Shown: positions 1 to 9,133 of the stretch, piece after piece
How positions within the stretch are numbered: the first letter of the stretch is position 1
How the letters are laid out: every line of letters begins with the position of its first letter
Source of the DNA: Streptomyces alboflavus
GTDB lineage: Bacteria > Actinomycetota > Actinomycetes > Streptomycetales > Streptomycetaceae
Length of the DNA: 64,000 bases
NCBI RefSeq assembly: GCF_000716675.1
Contig: NZ_JNXT01000027.1
Coordinates: 42,335-106,334, forward strand
Direction of reading: 5' to 3'
Program-made: the position numbers and the translations under genes
The notes under the pieces: generated by a model
What the model saw: only the letters and a program-made list of their open reading frames with translations
Told to the model about the DNA's origin: nothing
Databases searched by the model: none

Positions 1-2
1 CC

Positions 3-506
3 CCGCACCGGCCCACCGACGTGCCGGACTACTTCGCCCTCGCCTGCGTGCACCAGGCCGCCGTCGGCGGTGACCTCGTGCTCGTCCGGCTCGCCGACAT
101 CGTGGCGCGCCTGAGCGAGCGGCCCGACGTGCTCGACACGCTGCGCAGGCCCGTGTACTTCGACACCCGCGACGACACCCCGGGTGCTGCCCGCACGGTC
201 CTGCGCCCCGTCCTCGAGCACACCGACGACGGCCGGGACCGCGTCCACTACCTGCGCGAATACATCGAGATCGGTCACCGCAGGGACGGTGTCCCGCCCC
301 TGACCGAAGCCCAGATCGAGGCGTTCGACCAGTTCGACGCCCTGCTCGACGACCCGGAGCTGCGGTCCCAGGACCGGCTCGGGGAAGGCGAGATGATCTT
401 CATCGACAACCGGTGGACCCTGCACGGCAGGGTGGAGTTCCAGGACAGCGACCAGGGCCACCAGCGGCTGATGCTGCGCACCTGGATCGCCGCCGACGTC
501 TCCTAG
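3..506 (+). CDS. TauD/TfdA-type Fe(II)/2-oxoglutarate dioxygenase, 3' part
   Basis: Only the C-terminal ~167 residues lie in the window; the frame is open from the left edge, so the start and the first iron-ligand motif (HxD) are missing. The visible part has the family's C-terminal half, including DNRWTLHGR near the end, which supplies the last iron-binding His and the 2-oxoglutarate-binding Arg. It ends 161 bp before pepM on the same strand. TauD-type enzymes are common in phosphonate pathways; in dehydrophos biosynthesis one (DhpA) hydroxylates 2-hydroxyethylphosphonate. A similar tailoring role here is an inference from the neighbours. The exact substrate cannot be read from this fragment. 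Confidence 0.75.
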   Translation, partial: PHRPTDVPDYFALACVHQAAVGGDLVLVRLADIVARLSERPDVLDTLRRPVYFDTRDDTPGAARTVLRPVLEHTDDGRDRVHYLREYIEIGHRRDGVPPLTEAQIEAFDQFDALLDDPELRSQDRLGEGEMIFIDNRWTLHGRVEFQDSDQGHQRLMLRTWIAADVS

Positions 507-667
507 TTCACCGTCACCGCCGCCGAGTCGCCGCGGTGACCCCTGCCGTCCGCTCGCTTCTTCGCCGTTCGCCGCCGCACATCCGTGTGCCGTAACGCAC
601 CTTCCAACCGCCGTCGGGAAACGGTCTGCCGACCGTGCCTCCGGCGAGACTCAAAGGAGCAGCAACC

Positions 668-1525
668 TTGACCTCTCATCGGGCCTCCTTCCGTGAAGTC
701 ATGTCCCAAGGCGACCTGGTACGGGTCGCGGGCGCACACGACGCGATGGGCGCGACGCTCGCCCAGCAGGCCGGTTTCCAGGCGGTGTGGTCCTCAAGCC
801 TGGAGGTGTCCGCCTCGCGCTGCCTGCCGGACGCCAGCGTCCTGACGATGACCGAGTACCTGGCCGCGGCCGCCAACATGCAGAAGGCGATCGACATCCC
901 CGTCGTCGCCGACGTGGACACCGGCTACGGCAACAACCTGAACGTCGCGCACATGGTGCACGAGTACGAGGCGGCGGGCATCACCGCCGTGGCCATCGAG
1001 GACAAGCTGTACCCGAAGGTGAACAGCTTCGCGGAGGCCGCACAGACCCTGCTGCCGCTCACCGACTTCGCGCACAAGATCGAGACGGCCAAGAACGCCC
1101 AGCGCGGCGAGGACTTCTACGTCATCGCCCGCACCGAGGCCCTCATCGACGGCCTCGGCGTCGAGGAGGCCCTCAAGCGCTGCACGGCCTACGCCGACGC
1201 GGGCGCCGACGCGATCCTGATCCACTCCAAGAAGAAGGACGAGGGCGAGATCGTCGAGTTCCTCGACGGCTGGGACGGCCGCAAGCCCGTCGTCATCGTG
1301 CCGACCACCTACCCGCAGTGGTCCGCGGCGGAGGCGACCAAGCACGGCGTCTCCGTCGTGATCTACGCCAACCAGGGGCTGCGCGCCACCGTCCAGGCCC
1401 TGCGCACCACCTTCGGCACCATCTACCGGGACGGTACGTCCCTCGGTGTCGAATCCGAGATCGCCCCCGTGTCCGACGTGTTCGCTCTCCAGCGACTTCA
1501 GGATTGGCTGGCCCTGGAAGCGTGA
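668..1525 (+). CDS. pepM: Phosphoenolpyruvate phosphomutase
   Basis: A 285-aa protein of the isocitrate lyase/PEP mutase superfamily. It carries the PEP-mutase signature EDKLYPKVNS at about residues 111-120, which separates true mutases from lyases, and the metal-binding DVDTGYGN at about 82-89. PepM forms the C-P bond by rearranging PEP to phosphonopyruvate, the entry step of nearly all phosphonate biosynthesis. The TTG start at 668 is chosen because AAAGGAG (653-659) lies 8 nt upstream; an in-frame GTG at 635 has no such site. The stop overlaps the ppd start by 4 bp, so the unfavourable mutase equilibrium is probably pulled forward by coupled decarboxylation. Confidence 0.95.
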   Translation: MTSHRASFREVMSQGDLVRVAGAHDAMGATLAQQAGFQAVWSSSLEVSASRCLPDASVLTMTEYLAAAANMQKAIDIPVVADVDTGYGNNLNVAHMVHEYEAAGITAVAIEDKLYPKVNSFAEAAQTLLPLTDFAHKIETAKNAQRGEDFYVIARTEALIDGLGVEEALKRCTAYADAGADAILIHSKKKDEGEIVEFLDGWDGRKPVVIVPTTYPQWSAAEATKHGVSVVIYANQGLRATVQALRTTFGTIYRDGTSLGVESEIAPVSDVFALQRLQDWLALEA

Positions 1526-2676
1526 TATCCAACGACGACTTCTGCACGGCGCTCGCGGACCGCGGCTTCGACTTCGTCGCCGGCGTCCCGTGCTCCTACT
1601 TCAGCGGCCCGATCGAGCGGCTGACCCGTGACGGCGTCTACCTCCCGGCCGCGAACGAGGGCGCCGCCCTCGCCGCCGCCGCGGGCGCCGCCGTCGCCGG
1701 ACACCGCGCCGCCGTCATCGCCCAGAACTCGGGGCTCGGCAACCTCGTCAACCCGCTGGCCTCGCTCACCGCGACGTACGGGATCCCGGTCCTGGTCTTC
1801 ATGAGCCTGCGCGGCTGGCCCGACCCGGGTCAGGACGAGCCCCAGCACGAGGTCATGGGCCTGGCCACGCACAGGCTGCTCGACGCGATGGACGTGCCGC
1901 ACCTGACGGTGCCGGCCACCGCGACCGCCGCCGACTTCGCCGACGTGCTCGACCGCGCGGAGGCCGAACTGGCCGCGGGCCGGACCGTGTTCGTGCTCAC
2001 CCAGAAGGGAGCCATCGAGAAGGCCGCCGGGGCGGGGGGCAAGGACGGCGAGAAGGCCGCCGAGCCTGCCGCCGCCTCCCGGGAGCACGGGCTCGGCCGG
2101 GTCGAGGTGCTGCGGGCGATCGAGCATCTCCTCGAGGGCGCCGCGGTGGTCTCCACCACCGGCTACACCTCCCGCGAGCTGTTCGGCGTCACCGGCTCCA
2201 AGAGCCACTTCTACATGCAGGGTTCGATGGGGCACGCCGCCGCGTTCGGCCTGGGCGTCGCCCTGCGCGAACCCGGCACGCCGGTCGTGGTCCTCGACGG
2301 CGACGGCGCCGCCCTCATGCACCTGGGCACGCTGTCGTCCGTCGGCGCCGCGGCACCGGACAACTACGTCCACGTCATCTTCGACAACGGCTCGTACGAG
2401 TCCACCGGCGGCCAGGCCACCACCTCGCACACCACGAGGTTCGACACCGTGGGCGAGGGCGCCGGATACGCGTCGGCACGGGTCTGCGACTCCGTGGCGG
2501 AGGTGACCGAGGCCCTCACCGCGGCGCTCGGCGGCGGCGGACCGCACCTGATCGTCGTCCCCGTCGCCCCGGCCGGGGCCTCCGCCTTCTCCCGGGCCAC
2601 GGCCGCCATGACCACGACCGACATCCGCGAGGGCTTCGCGGCACGGCTTCGTGTGGAGCACACCGGTGGCGGCTGA
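1522..2676 (+). CDS. ppd: Phosphonopyruvate decarboxylase
   Basis: A 384-aa thiamine-diphosphate enzyme that decarboxylates phosphonopyruvate to phosphonoacetaldehyde. It begins at a GTG overlapping the pepM stop. The N-terminal half has the Pyr-type domain (GVPCSYFSGPIE near the start, then the conserved AANEGAALA). The C-terminal half has the ThDP/Mg motif GDG at about 260-262 followed by FDNGSYESTGGQ. Length matches known Ppd proteins. The linker around residues 170-190 is rich in Gly, Ala and Lys. The gene overlaps the next one, so pepM, ppd and the dehydrogenase should be one transcript. Confidence 0.94.
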   Translation: MISNDDFCTALADRGFDFVAGVPCSYFSGPIERLTRDGVYLPAANEGAALAAAAGAAVAGHRAAVIAQNSGLGNLVNPLASLTATYGIPVLVFMSLRGWPDPGQDEPQHEVMGLATHRLLDAMDVPHLTVPATATAADFADVLDRAEAELAAGRTVFVLTQKGAIEKAAGAGGKDGEKAAEPAAASREHGLGRVEVLRAIEHLLEGAAVVSTTGYTSRELFGVTGSKSHFYMQGSMGHAAAFGLGVALREPGTPVVVLDGDGAALMHLGTLSSVGAAAPDNYVHVIFDNGSYESTGGQATTSHTTRFDTVGEGAGYASARVCDSVAEVTEALTAALGGGGPHLIVVPVAPAGASAFSRATAAMTTTDIREGFAARLRVEHTGGG

Positions 2677-3841
2677 CCCCGGCGGGCACGGCGCGCAGGC
2701 CGCGTCGGGCGCGCGCCGCGGCGTCGAGGTGGTGTTCGGGGCGGGCGCGGTACGACGCCTCGACGCCATGGTCGACTCCCGCGGCGCGCGCCGCGTCCTG
2801 GTCGTGGCCACCGAGGGCGGCCTGCGGCGGGCGGGCTTCGGACACTGGCTGGACTCCCCGCGCCACCACGTGTTCTCCGGCTTCCGGCCCAACCCCGTGC
2901 TCGACGACGTCCTGGCGGGCTGTGCCCTGCGCGACCGCGTCGCCCCCGACCTCGTCGTGGGGCTCGGCGGCGGCAGTGCCATGGACGTGGCCAAGATGGT
3001 GCGGGCCCTGCCCGCCGACGGCGCCGCCGCCCGGGCCTGCCTGGGCGCGGGCGCCGACCCGCTGCCGGCCGCGGGGGACCTCGTCCTGGTGCCCACCACC
3101 AGCGGCACGGGCAGCGAGGTGACGCAGTTCGCGACGGTCTACGACGGGGAGCGCAAGTTCTCCTTCGACCACCCGACGGCCGCCGCGACCTGCTCCGTCG
3201 TGGACCCGGAGCTGACCGCGACCTGCCCGGCGGAGGTCACCACGAGCTGCGCCATGGACGCGCTGTGCCACGCCGTCGAGTCGCTGTGGGCCCGCCGCTC
3301 GCAGGAGGGCTCGCGGGCCGACGCGCTGCGCGCCCTCGGCGCCCTCACCGGACCGCTCGGCGACGGCGTCAAGGACACGTCGGCCGCCGTACGGGAGCAG
3401 CTCGCCCGGGCGGCGATCGACGCGGGCCGCGCCATCAACGTCACCCGCACCACCGCCGCGCACGCCTTCGCCTACCGGCTGACCAGCCACCACGGCGTCC
3501 CGCACGGCGTGGCCTGCCTGCTCAACCTCCAGTGGCTGTTCGCCTACAACACCGAGCGGTCCGGCACCCACTGCGAGGACGACCGGGGCCCGGCCCACGT
3601 CCGTGCCCAACTCGACGCGGTGGCCGCCGCCTTCGGCCTCGACCCCGTCGGCGTACCCGGCAGGCTCGGCGAGCTGCTCACGCAGTCGGGCTGGTCCTCG
3701 CGGCTCTCCGACTACGGCCTGACCGAGGGGCAGCTGCCGGAGTACGTCGCCGCGGGCCTCGGCTCCACGGCGCGGGCCGCCAACAACCCCGTACGACTGG
3801 ACGAATCGCTGGTGCTGCGGGCGCTCCGCGCCGTGTGCTGA
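2666..3841 (+). CDS. Iron-type alcohol dehydrogenase, probable phosphonoacetaldehyde reductase
   Basis: A 391-aa member of the group III metal-dependent alcohol dehydrogenases. Seen: cofactor loop GLGGGSAMDVAKM, PTTSGTGSEVTQF, and metal ligands in AMDALCHAVES and in the AHAFAYRL...VPHG region. Placed directly after pepM-ppd with overlap, it matches the PhpC/DhpG-type reductases that convert phosphonoacetaldehyde to 2-hydroxyethylphosphonate. GTG at 2666 is preferred because GGAG (2655-2658) lies 7 nt upstream; GTG at 2651 is also possible and adds five residues. Function is assigned from family and context. Confidence 0.9.
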   Translation: MAADPGGHGAQAASGARRGVEVVFGAGAVRRLDAMVDSRGARRVLVVATEGGLRRAGFGHWLDSPRHHVFSGFRPNPVLDDVLAGCALRDRVAPDLVVGLGGGSAMDVAKMVRALPADGAAARACLGAGADPLPAAGDLVLVPTTSGTGSEVTQFATVYDGERKFSFDHPTAAATCSVVDPELTATCPAEVTTSCAMDALCHAVESLWARRSQEGSRADALRALGALTGPLGDGVKDTSAAVREQLARAAIDAGRAINVTRTTAAHAFAYRLTSHHGVPHGVACLLNLQWLFAYNTERSGTHCEDDRGPAHVRAQLDAVAAAFGLDPVGVPGRLGELLTQSGWSSRLSDYGLTEGQLPEYVAAGLGSTARAANNPVRLDESLVLRALRAVC

Positions 3842-3870
3842 CGCGGTAGGAAGCGGAAGGAACAGCAGTC

Positions 3871-6800
3871 ATGACACAGGCCGCTCCCTACGGGGCATGG
3901 AGTTCACCCGTTTCGGCGGCGGACGTCGCGGCGACGGACAGCCACCCCAACTGGCCCGGGTTCGTCGGCGACGAGATCTGGTGGTCGGAGCGGCTGCCCC
4001 AGGAGGGCGGGCGTACGACGCTCATGCGCGCCGAGCCCGGCGGCGGGGCGCGCAGTGCCCTGCCCGCGCCGTGGAACGTGCGCAGCAGGGTCATGGAGTA
4101 CGGCGGCCGGGCCTGGGCGGGCGCGGCCACCGAGCACGGTCCGCTGATCGTCTTCGTGCACGCCGACGACCAGCGGCTCTACCGCCACGACCCGGCCGCC
4201 CCCGGCGCCGCGCCCCGGCCCCTCACACCCGTGGCCGCGCCCGGGTCCGCGCTGACCTTCGTCGACCCGGTGCTGCCCGCCGCCGCGGGGGCGGTACCGA
4301 CCGAGGTCTGGTGCGTACGGGAGCGGACCGCTCCGGGAGGCGTCCCCGTACGGGAACTGGTGGCGGTGCCGCTGGACGGTTCGGCCGCCGAGGACGGTGC
4401 CTTGCTGCGCACCCTGGCGTCCGGGCACGACTTCCTGACCGGGCCGCGCGTCGCGCCGGACGGGCGGCACGTCGCCTGGATCGGCTGGAACCACCCCGAC
4501 ATGCCGTGGGACGCGAGCGAGGCCTGTGTCGCCGAGATCCGGGGCGACAACACCCTGGCCGCGGCCCGCGTCGTCGCGGGCGGGCCCGGGGAGTCCGTCG
4601 CCCAGGTCGAGTGGACCGACGACGGCGACCTCTATGTGATCACCGACCGTTCCGGCTGGTGGAACGTGCACCGGGCCGACCTCGGCGGCGGCACCCCGCG
4701 GGTGGTCGCCGTGTGCCCGCGCGAGGAGGAGTTCGCCGGGGCGCTCACCAAGATCGGGCTCACCTGGTGTGCGCCGCTGCCCGGCGGCCGGCTCGCCGTC
4801 GTGCACGGCACCCACTCCATGGCCCTGTCGGTACTCGACCCGGCCACCGGGGAACTCACGGCCCTGCCCGTCCCGTTCACCGAGTGGGAGCCCCTGCTCG
4901 TGAGCCACGGCCACCGGCTGATCGCGATCGGCGCACGGGCCGACCGGGACTTCACGGCCGTGTGCGTCGACACCTCCGACGGTACGTACACCACCCTGTC
5001 GGAGCCGCGCGCGACCGCGCCCGCCGACGTGCTTCCGGTGCCCGAGGCCCGCACCTTCCACGGCGGTGACGGCCGCCCGGTGCACGCCGTCGTCTTCCCG
5101 CCGCGCAACCCCGGCTTCACTGCCCTGCCCGGGGAGCTGCCCCCCTATGTCGTCTTCGCCCACAGCGGTCCCACCAGCCGCTTCCCCATGGCGTACGACC
5201 TGCGGATCGCGTTCCTCACCAGCCGCGGGATAGGAGTCGTGGGCGTCAACTACGGCGGCTCGACGGGATATGGCAGGCAGTACCGCGAACGGCTGCGGCA
5301 CGCCTGGGGCATCGCCGACGTGGCGGACTGCGCCCTGGTCGCCGAGGCCCTCGCGGCCGAGGGCGCCGCCGACCCCGACCGGCTCGCCATCCGCGGGGCG
5401 AGCGCCGGCGGCTGGACCGCCGCGGTGTCCCTGACCACCCTCGACACCTACTGCTGCGCGGCGCTGCACTATCCCGTCCTGGACCCGGTGACCTGGCGCG
5501 ACACCCAGAACCACGGCTTCGAGGCGTTCTACCTCGACACGCTCGTCGGCCCCTGGCCCGAGGCCGAGAGCGACTATCTGACGCGCTCGCCCGCACACGC
5601 CGCCGACCGTGTCGACGTGCCGTTCCTGCTGCTCCAGGGCAGCGCCGACCCGATCTGCCCGCCCGCGCAGGCCGAGCGGTTCCTGGCGGGGGTGCGGGCC
5701 GACGCGGCGCCGTACCGGCACCTGGTGTTCGAGGGCGAACGGCACGGGTTCAAGCGGAGCACATCGATCGTGGAGAGCGTCGAGGCGGAACTCGCCCTGT
5801 TCCGGGGGGCGTTCGGGGTGCCCGGGTTGTCCGAAGCGCCCGGGGATTCTGTGGCCTCCGCGCCGGAGACCGTGCACGGGCTGGTCGCCGCCCGGGCCGC
5901 GCGTGCGCCCGAGCGCGTCGCCGTGCAGGACGCGTCCGGCTCCTGGACGTACGCCGAACTGCTCGCCCGCGCGGACGAACTCGGCGTGCTGTTGCGCCGG
6001 GCCGGGGTACGGCCCGGCGACCGGGTCGGCATCCATCTGGACCGCACGCGCGACCTGGTGGCGGGGCTGCTCGCGGCGCTGCGGGCCGGCTGCGCGTACC
6101 TGCCGCTCGATCCCGAGTACCCGGCCGACCGGCTCCGCTTCATGATCGGGGACGCCCGGCCCGCGGCTGTCCTCACGTGCCGGGGGCTGCCGCGGCCTCC
6201 GCTCGGAGACGGGACGCGTCTCGTGCACGTCGACGAGCCGGGCACGCCTTGCGGGGAGGCAGGGGAAGCAGGGGAGGCGGAGGAGGCGGCGGCGCCCGCG
6301 TCGGTGGCGGAGGCGTTCGCACCGGTGGCCTGTTCGCCGGACGCACCGGCCTTCGTCATCTACACGTCCGGCTCCACCGGCACCCCCAAGGGCGCCGTGC
6401 TCGCCCACCGCGGCATCGTCAACATCCTGCGGCACAGCAGGGACGCGTTCGGCTTCACCGAGGACGACTCGGTGCTCGCCATGGCCGCGTTCTCCTTCGA
6501 CTTCGCCCAACTGGAGCTGCTCCTGCCCCTCGTCGCCGGGGGCACCGTGCACCTGGTCGACCGGGCCGTGGCCCGCGACCCCGAACTGCTCGAAGCAGCG
6601 CTCGCCGCGCGCCGGGCCTCGTTCGTGATGGGCACGCCGTCGATGTTCGCCGCGCTCACCGCGTTCGGCTGGCGGCCGCCGCGCGGGATCAGCGTCGTCT
6701 CGGGCGGCGAGAGCCTGACGCCCGCCCTCGCGGAGGCCCTCGCGCCCGCGGTCGCGCTGTGGAACATCTACGGCCCCACCGAGACGTCCATCTTCTCGCT

Positions 6801-9060
6801 GTACGAGCGGGTGCCCACGTCCGGCGGCCCCCGCGCCGCCGCCTCCGGGTCCGGGACCGACATCACCATCGGCCGACCCGTACCGCACACGGTCGTCGAG
6901 ATCCTGCGCGACGGCGAGCGCTGTGCCGACGGCGAGACCGGCGAGATCCACCTCGGCGGCCCCGGCCTCGCCCTCGGCTACCTCGACCGGCCCGAGCTGA
7001 CGGCCGGGCGCTTCCTGCCCGACCCGTTCAGGACCGGCGAGCGCCTCTACCGCACGGGCGACCTGGGCCGCAGGCTGCCCGACGGCCGCATCGCCTACGA
7101 GGGGCGCGCCGACGACCAGGTGAAGATCCGCGGGCACCGGGTGGAACTGGGCGAGGTGGAGGGCTGGTTGCTGCGACACCCGTCGGTCCGCGCCGCCGCC
7201 GTCGTCGCGGAGCGGGGGCACCACGCGTTGCGGCTCGTGGCGTATGTCGTGCCGGCGGGGGACGCCGGAGGCGTGCCGGGTACGGCGGGTGGCGAAGGCC
7301 GTACCGCCGAGCTGCGTGGCCACCTCGCCCGGCACCTGCCCGCCTACGCCCTGCCCCACCGCATCGTCGAAGTCCCCGAGATCCCCCTCAGCCCCAACGG
7401 CAAGACCGACCGCCGTGCGCTGCGCGAGGCGGCGCGGCCCCGGTCCGCCGGGGCGGAGGGGCTCGCCGGGGTGTGGCGCGACGTCCTCGGCGTCGCCGAC
7501 GTCGGGGCCGCGGACAACTTCTTCGCGCTCGGCGGCGACAGCCTCAGCGCGATGGAGATGACCATCAGGGCCCGGGACCTCGGCATCGTGCTGCGCGTCG
7601 CCGACCTGTACGGCGCGGAGACCTTCGGCGAGCTCGCGGACACGGTCGAGGCCCGCGGTCCGGCCCCCTCCGCCGTGCCGGCCGCCGCCGAGTCGCCGAC
7701 GGCGCTGTCCCCGGCCCAGCTCCGCTTCCTGGAGTGGGACTACCGTGACGCCGACCACTACAACGTCTCGCTGCTCCTGGACGTCGCGGACACCGTGGAC
7801 CGGGGCGCCCTGCGCGAGGCCCTGGACGCGCTGGCCGAGCGGCACCCCGCGCTGAGCCTTCGGCTCACCGGACCCGCCGACGCGCCCGTACCGGTCACGG
7901 ACCGCACGGCCCGCGCGCCCCTGTCCTGGCACGAACTCCCCGACACCGGTGACGACGAGGGGGCCGTCGAGCGGGCCTTCCTGAAGGAGGCCGACCTCCT
8001 CCAGCAGTCGCTGAGCCTGCGGGACGGGCCCGTCTGGCGGGCCGCCTTCTTCGCGGGGAGCGGAGGGTCCGGCAGCGGAGGCCACCGGCTGCTGCTCGTC
8101 CTGCACCACTTCATCGCCGACGGCATGTCCCTGAAGATCATCGCGCGGGATCTCGGGACGCTGTACGCGGCGGCCGTCGGCGCGGAGCAGGGCGCGGTGT
8201 CGCCCGCCCCCGCGTCCTCGTGGGCCGCGCACGCGGGCACGCTGCGCCGGTTCGCGAACGGGCCGCTCGACGAGTTCTTCGTACGCCGTTGGGAGTCCCT
8301 TCCCTGGTCGCGGTGTGCCCCGCTGCCCGCCGACCGGCCGGACGGCAGCATGCACCTGAGCCACATCAGGGCCTTCGACACCGAGGTCCCGCTGCCCGCG
8401 GGCATCAGCGCCCCGAGTCAGGAGGAGCTCCTGATCTCGGCCCTCGCGGCGGCCCTCGCCGAGGAGTCGGGCAGCCGCGGCGGCGCGGTCGAGGTGTGCC
8501 GCCACGGCAGGACCGACCTCACCGGCGGGCCCGGCCACTTCGACGCGGTCGGCTGGCTCAACAGCATCACGCCGTACGTCCTCGCCCTGCCCGGCCCCGG
8601 TGCCACGGACACCGTCACCGCCGCCGCGCTGCGGGCGCAGATCGGCGAGATCCGCGACATGGAGCAGACCTGGGGAGCCCTGCGCCACCTGCACGACGAC
8701 CCGGGTGTACGCGCCCGGATCGCCGCGCTGCCCGCGCCGGACGTCTATCTGAACTTCCTCGGCTCGCACATGCACGAACTGGAGACCGCGGGCCCCTTCC
8801 GGCCGCGCCACGGCGACGTCGGCATCGAGATGACCCTCGACCGCACCCAGCCGTACCGCGTCAAGATCTACGCGGAGACGGAGACGGAGACGGAGACGGA
8901 TACGGGGCCGGGGCCGGGGCCGGGGGCGGGGGCGGGGCCCGGCGCTGCCACCGTACGGCTGAAGTGGCAGTACAGCGCCGATGTCGACGACGAGTCCCGG
9001 ATCCGGCGGCTCGCGGCGTCCTGCGGGCGGCTGCTCCAGCGCCTGGCCCGCTGTCCCTGA
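3871..9060 (+). CDS. S9 peptidase fused to an A-T-E nonribosomal peptide synthetase module
   Basis: A 1729-aa multidomain protein with AAGGAA upstream. Residues about 1-645 form a prolyl-oligopeptidase (S9) unit: beta-propeller-like N-terminal part, nucleophile Ser511 in GASAGG, Asp593 in GSADPICPP, His625 in GERHGF. Residues about 665-1200 are an adenylation domain (YTSGSTGTPKG at 831, IYGPTET, YRTGDLG, NGKTDR). A carrier domain follows with phosphopantetheine Ser1224 in LGGDSLS. Residues about 1295-1729 resemble an epimerisation domain: HHFIADG (1412-1418), GWLNSITPY, LNFLGSH. No condensation or thioesterase domain is present. Manual alignment suggests pocket residues D-F-L-M-V-G-I-I-F, with Asp indicating an alpha-amino acid; I cannot name it. 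An ET/GP/GA-rich linker is encoded at 8873-8945. Role inferred: supply of a (D-)aminoacyl group for the phosphonate product. Confidence 0.9.
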   Translation: MTQAAPYGAWSSPVSAADVAATDSHPNWPGFVGDEIWWSERLPQEGGRTTLMRAEPGGGARSALPAPWNVRSRVMEYGGRAWAGAATEHGPLIVFVHADDQRLYRHDPAAPGAAPRPLTPVAAPGSALTFVDPVLPAAAGAVPTEVWCVRERTAPGGVPVRELVAVPLDGSAAEDGALLRTLASGHDFLTGPRVAPDGRHVAWIGWNHPDMPWDASEACVAEIRGDNTLAAARVVAGGPGESVAQVEWTDDGDLYVITDRSGWWNVHRADLGGGTPRVVAVCPREEEFAGALTKIGLTWCAPLPGGRLAVVHGTHSMALSVLDPATGELTALPVPFTEWEPLLVSHGHRLIAIGARADRDFTAVCVDTSDGTYTTLSEPRATAPADVLPVPEARTFHGGDGRPVHAVVFPPRNPGFTALPGELPPYVVFAHSGPTSRFPMAYDLRIAFLTSRGIGVVGVNYGGSTGYGRQYRERLRHAWGIADVADCALVAEALAAEGAADPDRLAIRGASAGGWTAAVSLTTLDTYCCAALHYPVLDPVTWRDTQNHGFEAFYLDTLVGPWPEAESDYLTRSPAHAADRVDVPFLLLQGSADPICPPAQAERFLAGVRADAAPYRHLVFEGERHGFKRSTSIVESVEAELALFRGAFGVPGLSEAPGDSVASAPETVHGLVAARAARAPERVAVQDASGSWTYAELLARADELGVLLRRAGVRPGDRVGIHLDRTRDLVAGLLAALRAGCAYLPLDPEYPADRLRFMIGDARPAAVLTCRGLPRPPLGDGTRLVHVDEPGTPCGEAGEAGEAEEAAAPASVAEAFAPVACSPDAPAFVIYTSGSTGTPKGAVLAHRGIVNILRHSRDAFGFTEDDSVLAMAAFSFDFAQLELLLPLVAGGTVHLVDRAVARDPELLEAALAARRASFVMGTPSMFAALTAFGWRPPRGISVVSGGESLTPALAEALAPAVALWNIYGPTETSIFSLYERVPTSGGPRAAASGSGTDITIGRPVPHTVVEILRDGERCADGETGEIHLGGPGLALGYLDRPELTAGRFLPDPFRTGERLYRTGDLGRRLPDGRIAYEGRADDQVKIRGHRVELGEVEGWLLRHPSVRAAAVVAERGHHALRLVAYVVPAGDAGGVPGTAGGEGRTAELRGHLARHLPAYALPHRIVEVPEIPLSPNGKTDRRALREAARPRSAGAEGLAGVWRDVLGVADVGAADNFFALGGDSLSAMEMTIRARDLGIVLRVADLYGAETFGELADTVEARGPAPSAVPAAAESPTALSPAQLRFLEWDYRDADHYNVSLLLDVADTVDRGALREALDALAERHPALSLRLTGPADAPVPVTDRTARAPLSWHELPDTGDDEGAVERAFLKEADLLQQSLSLRDGPVWRAAFFAGSGGSGSGGHRLLLVLHHFIADGMSLKIIARDLGTLYAAAVGAEQGAVSPAPASSWAAHAGTLRRFANGPLDEFFVRRWESLPWSRCAPLPADRPDGSMHLSHIRAFDTEVPLPAGISAPSQEELLISALAAALAEESGSRGGAVEVCRHGRTDLTGGPGHFDAVGWLNSITPYVLALPGPGATDTVTAAALRAQIGEIRDMEQTWGALRHLHDDPGVRARIAALPAPDVYLNFLGSHMHELETAGPFRPRHGDVGIEMTLDRTQPYRVKIYAETETETETDTGPGPGPGAGAGPGAATVRLKWQYSADVDDESRIRRLAASCGRLLQRLARCP

Positions 9061-9133
9061 CGGCCGTTGCCCTGACGCCCGCTGCCCCTGACGTCCGCTG
9101 CCCCTGACCGGCCCTGACAGGAGACCCGACCCC

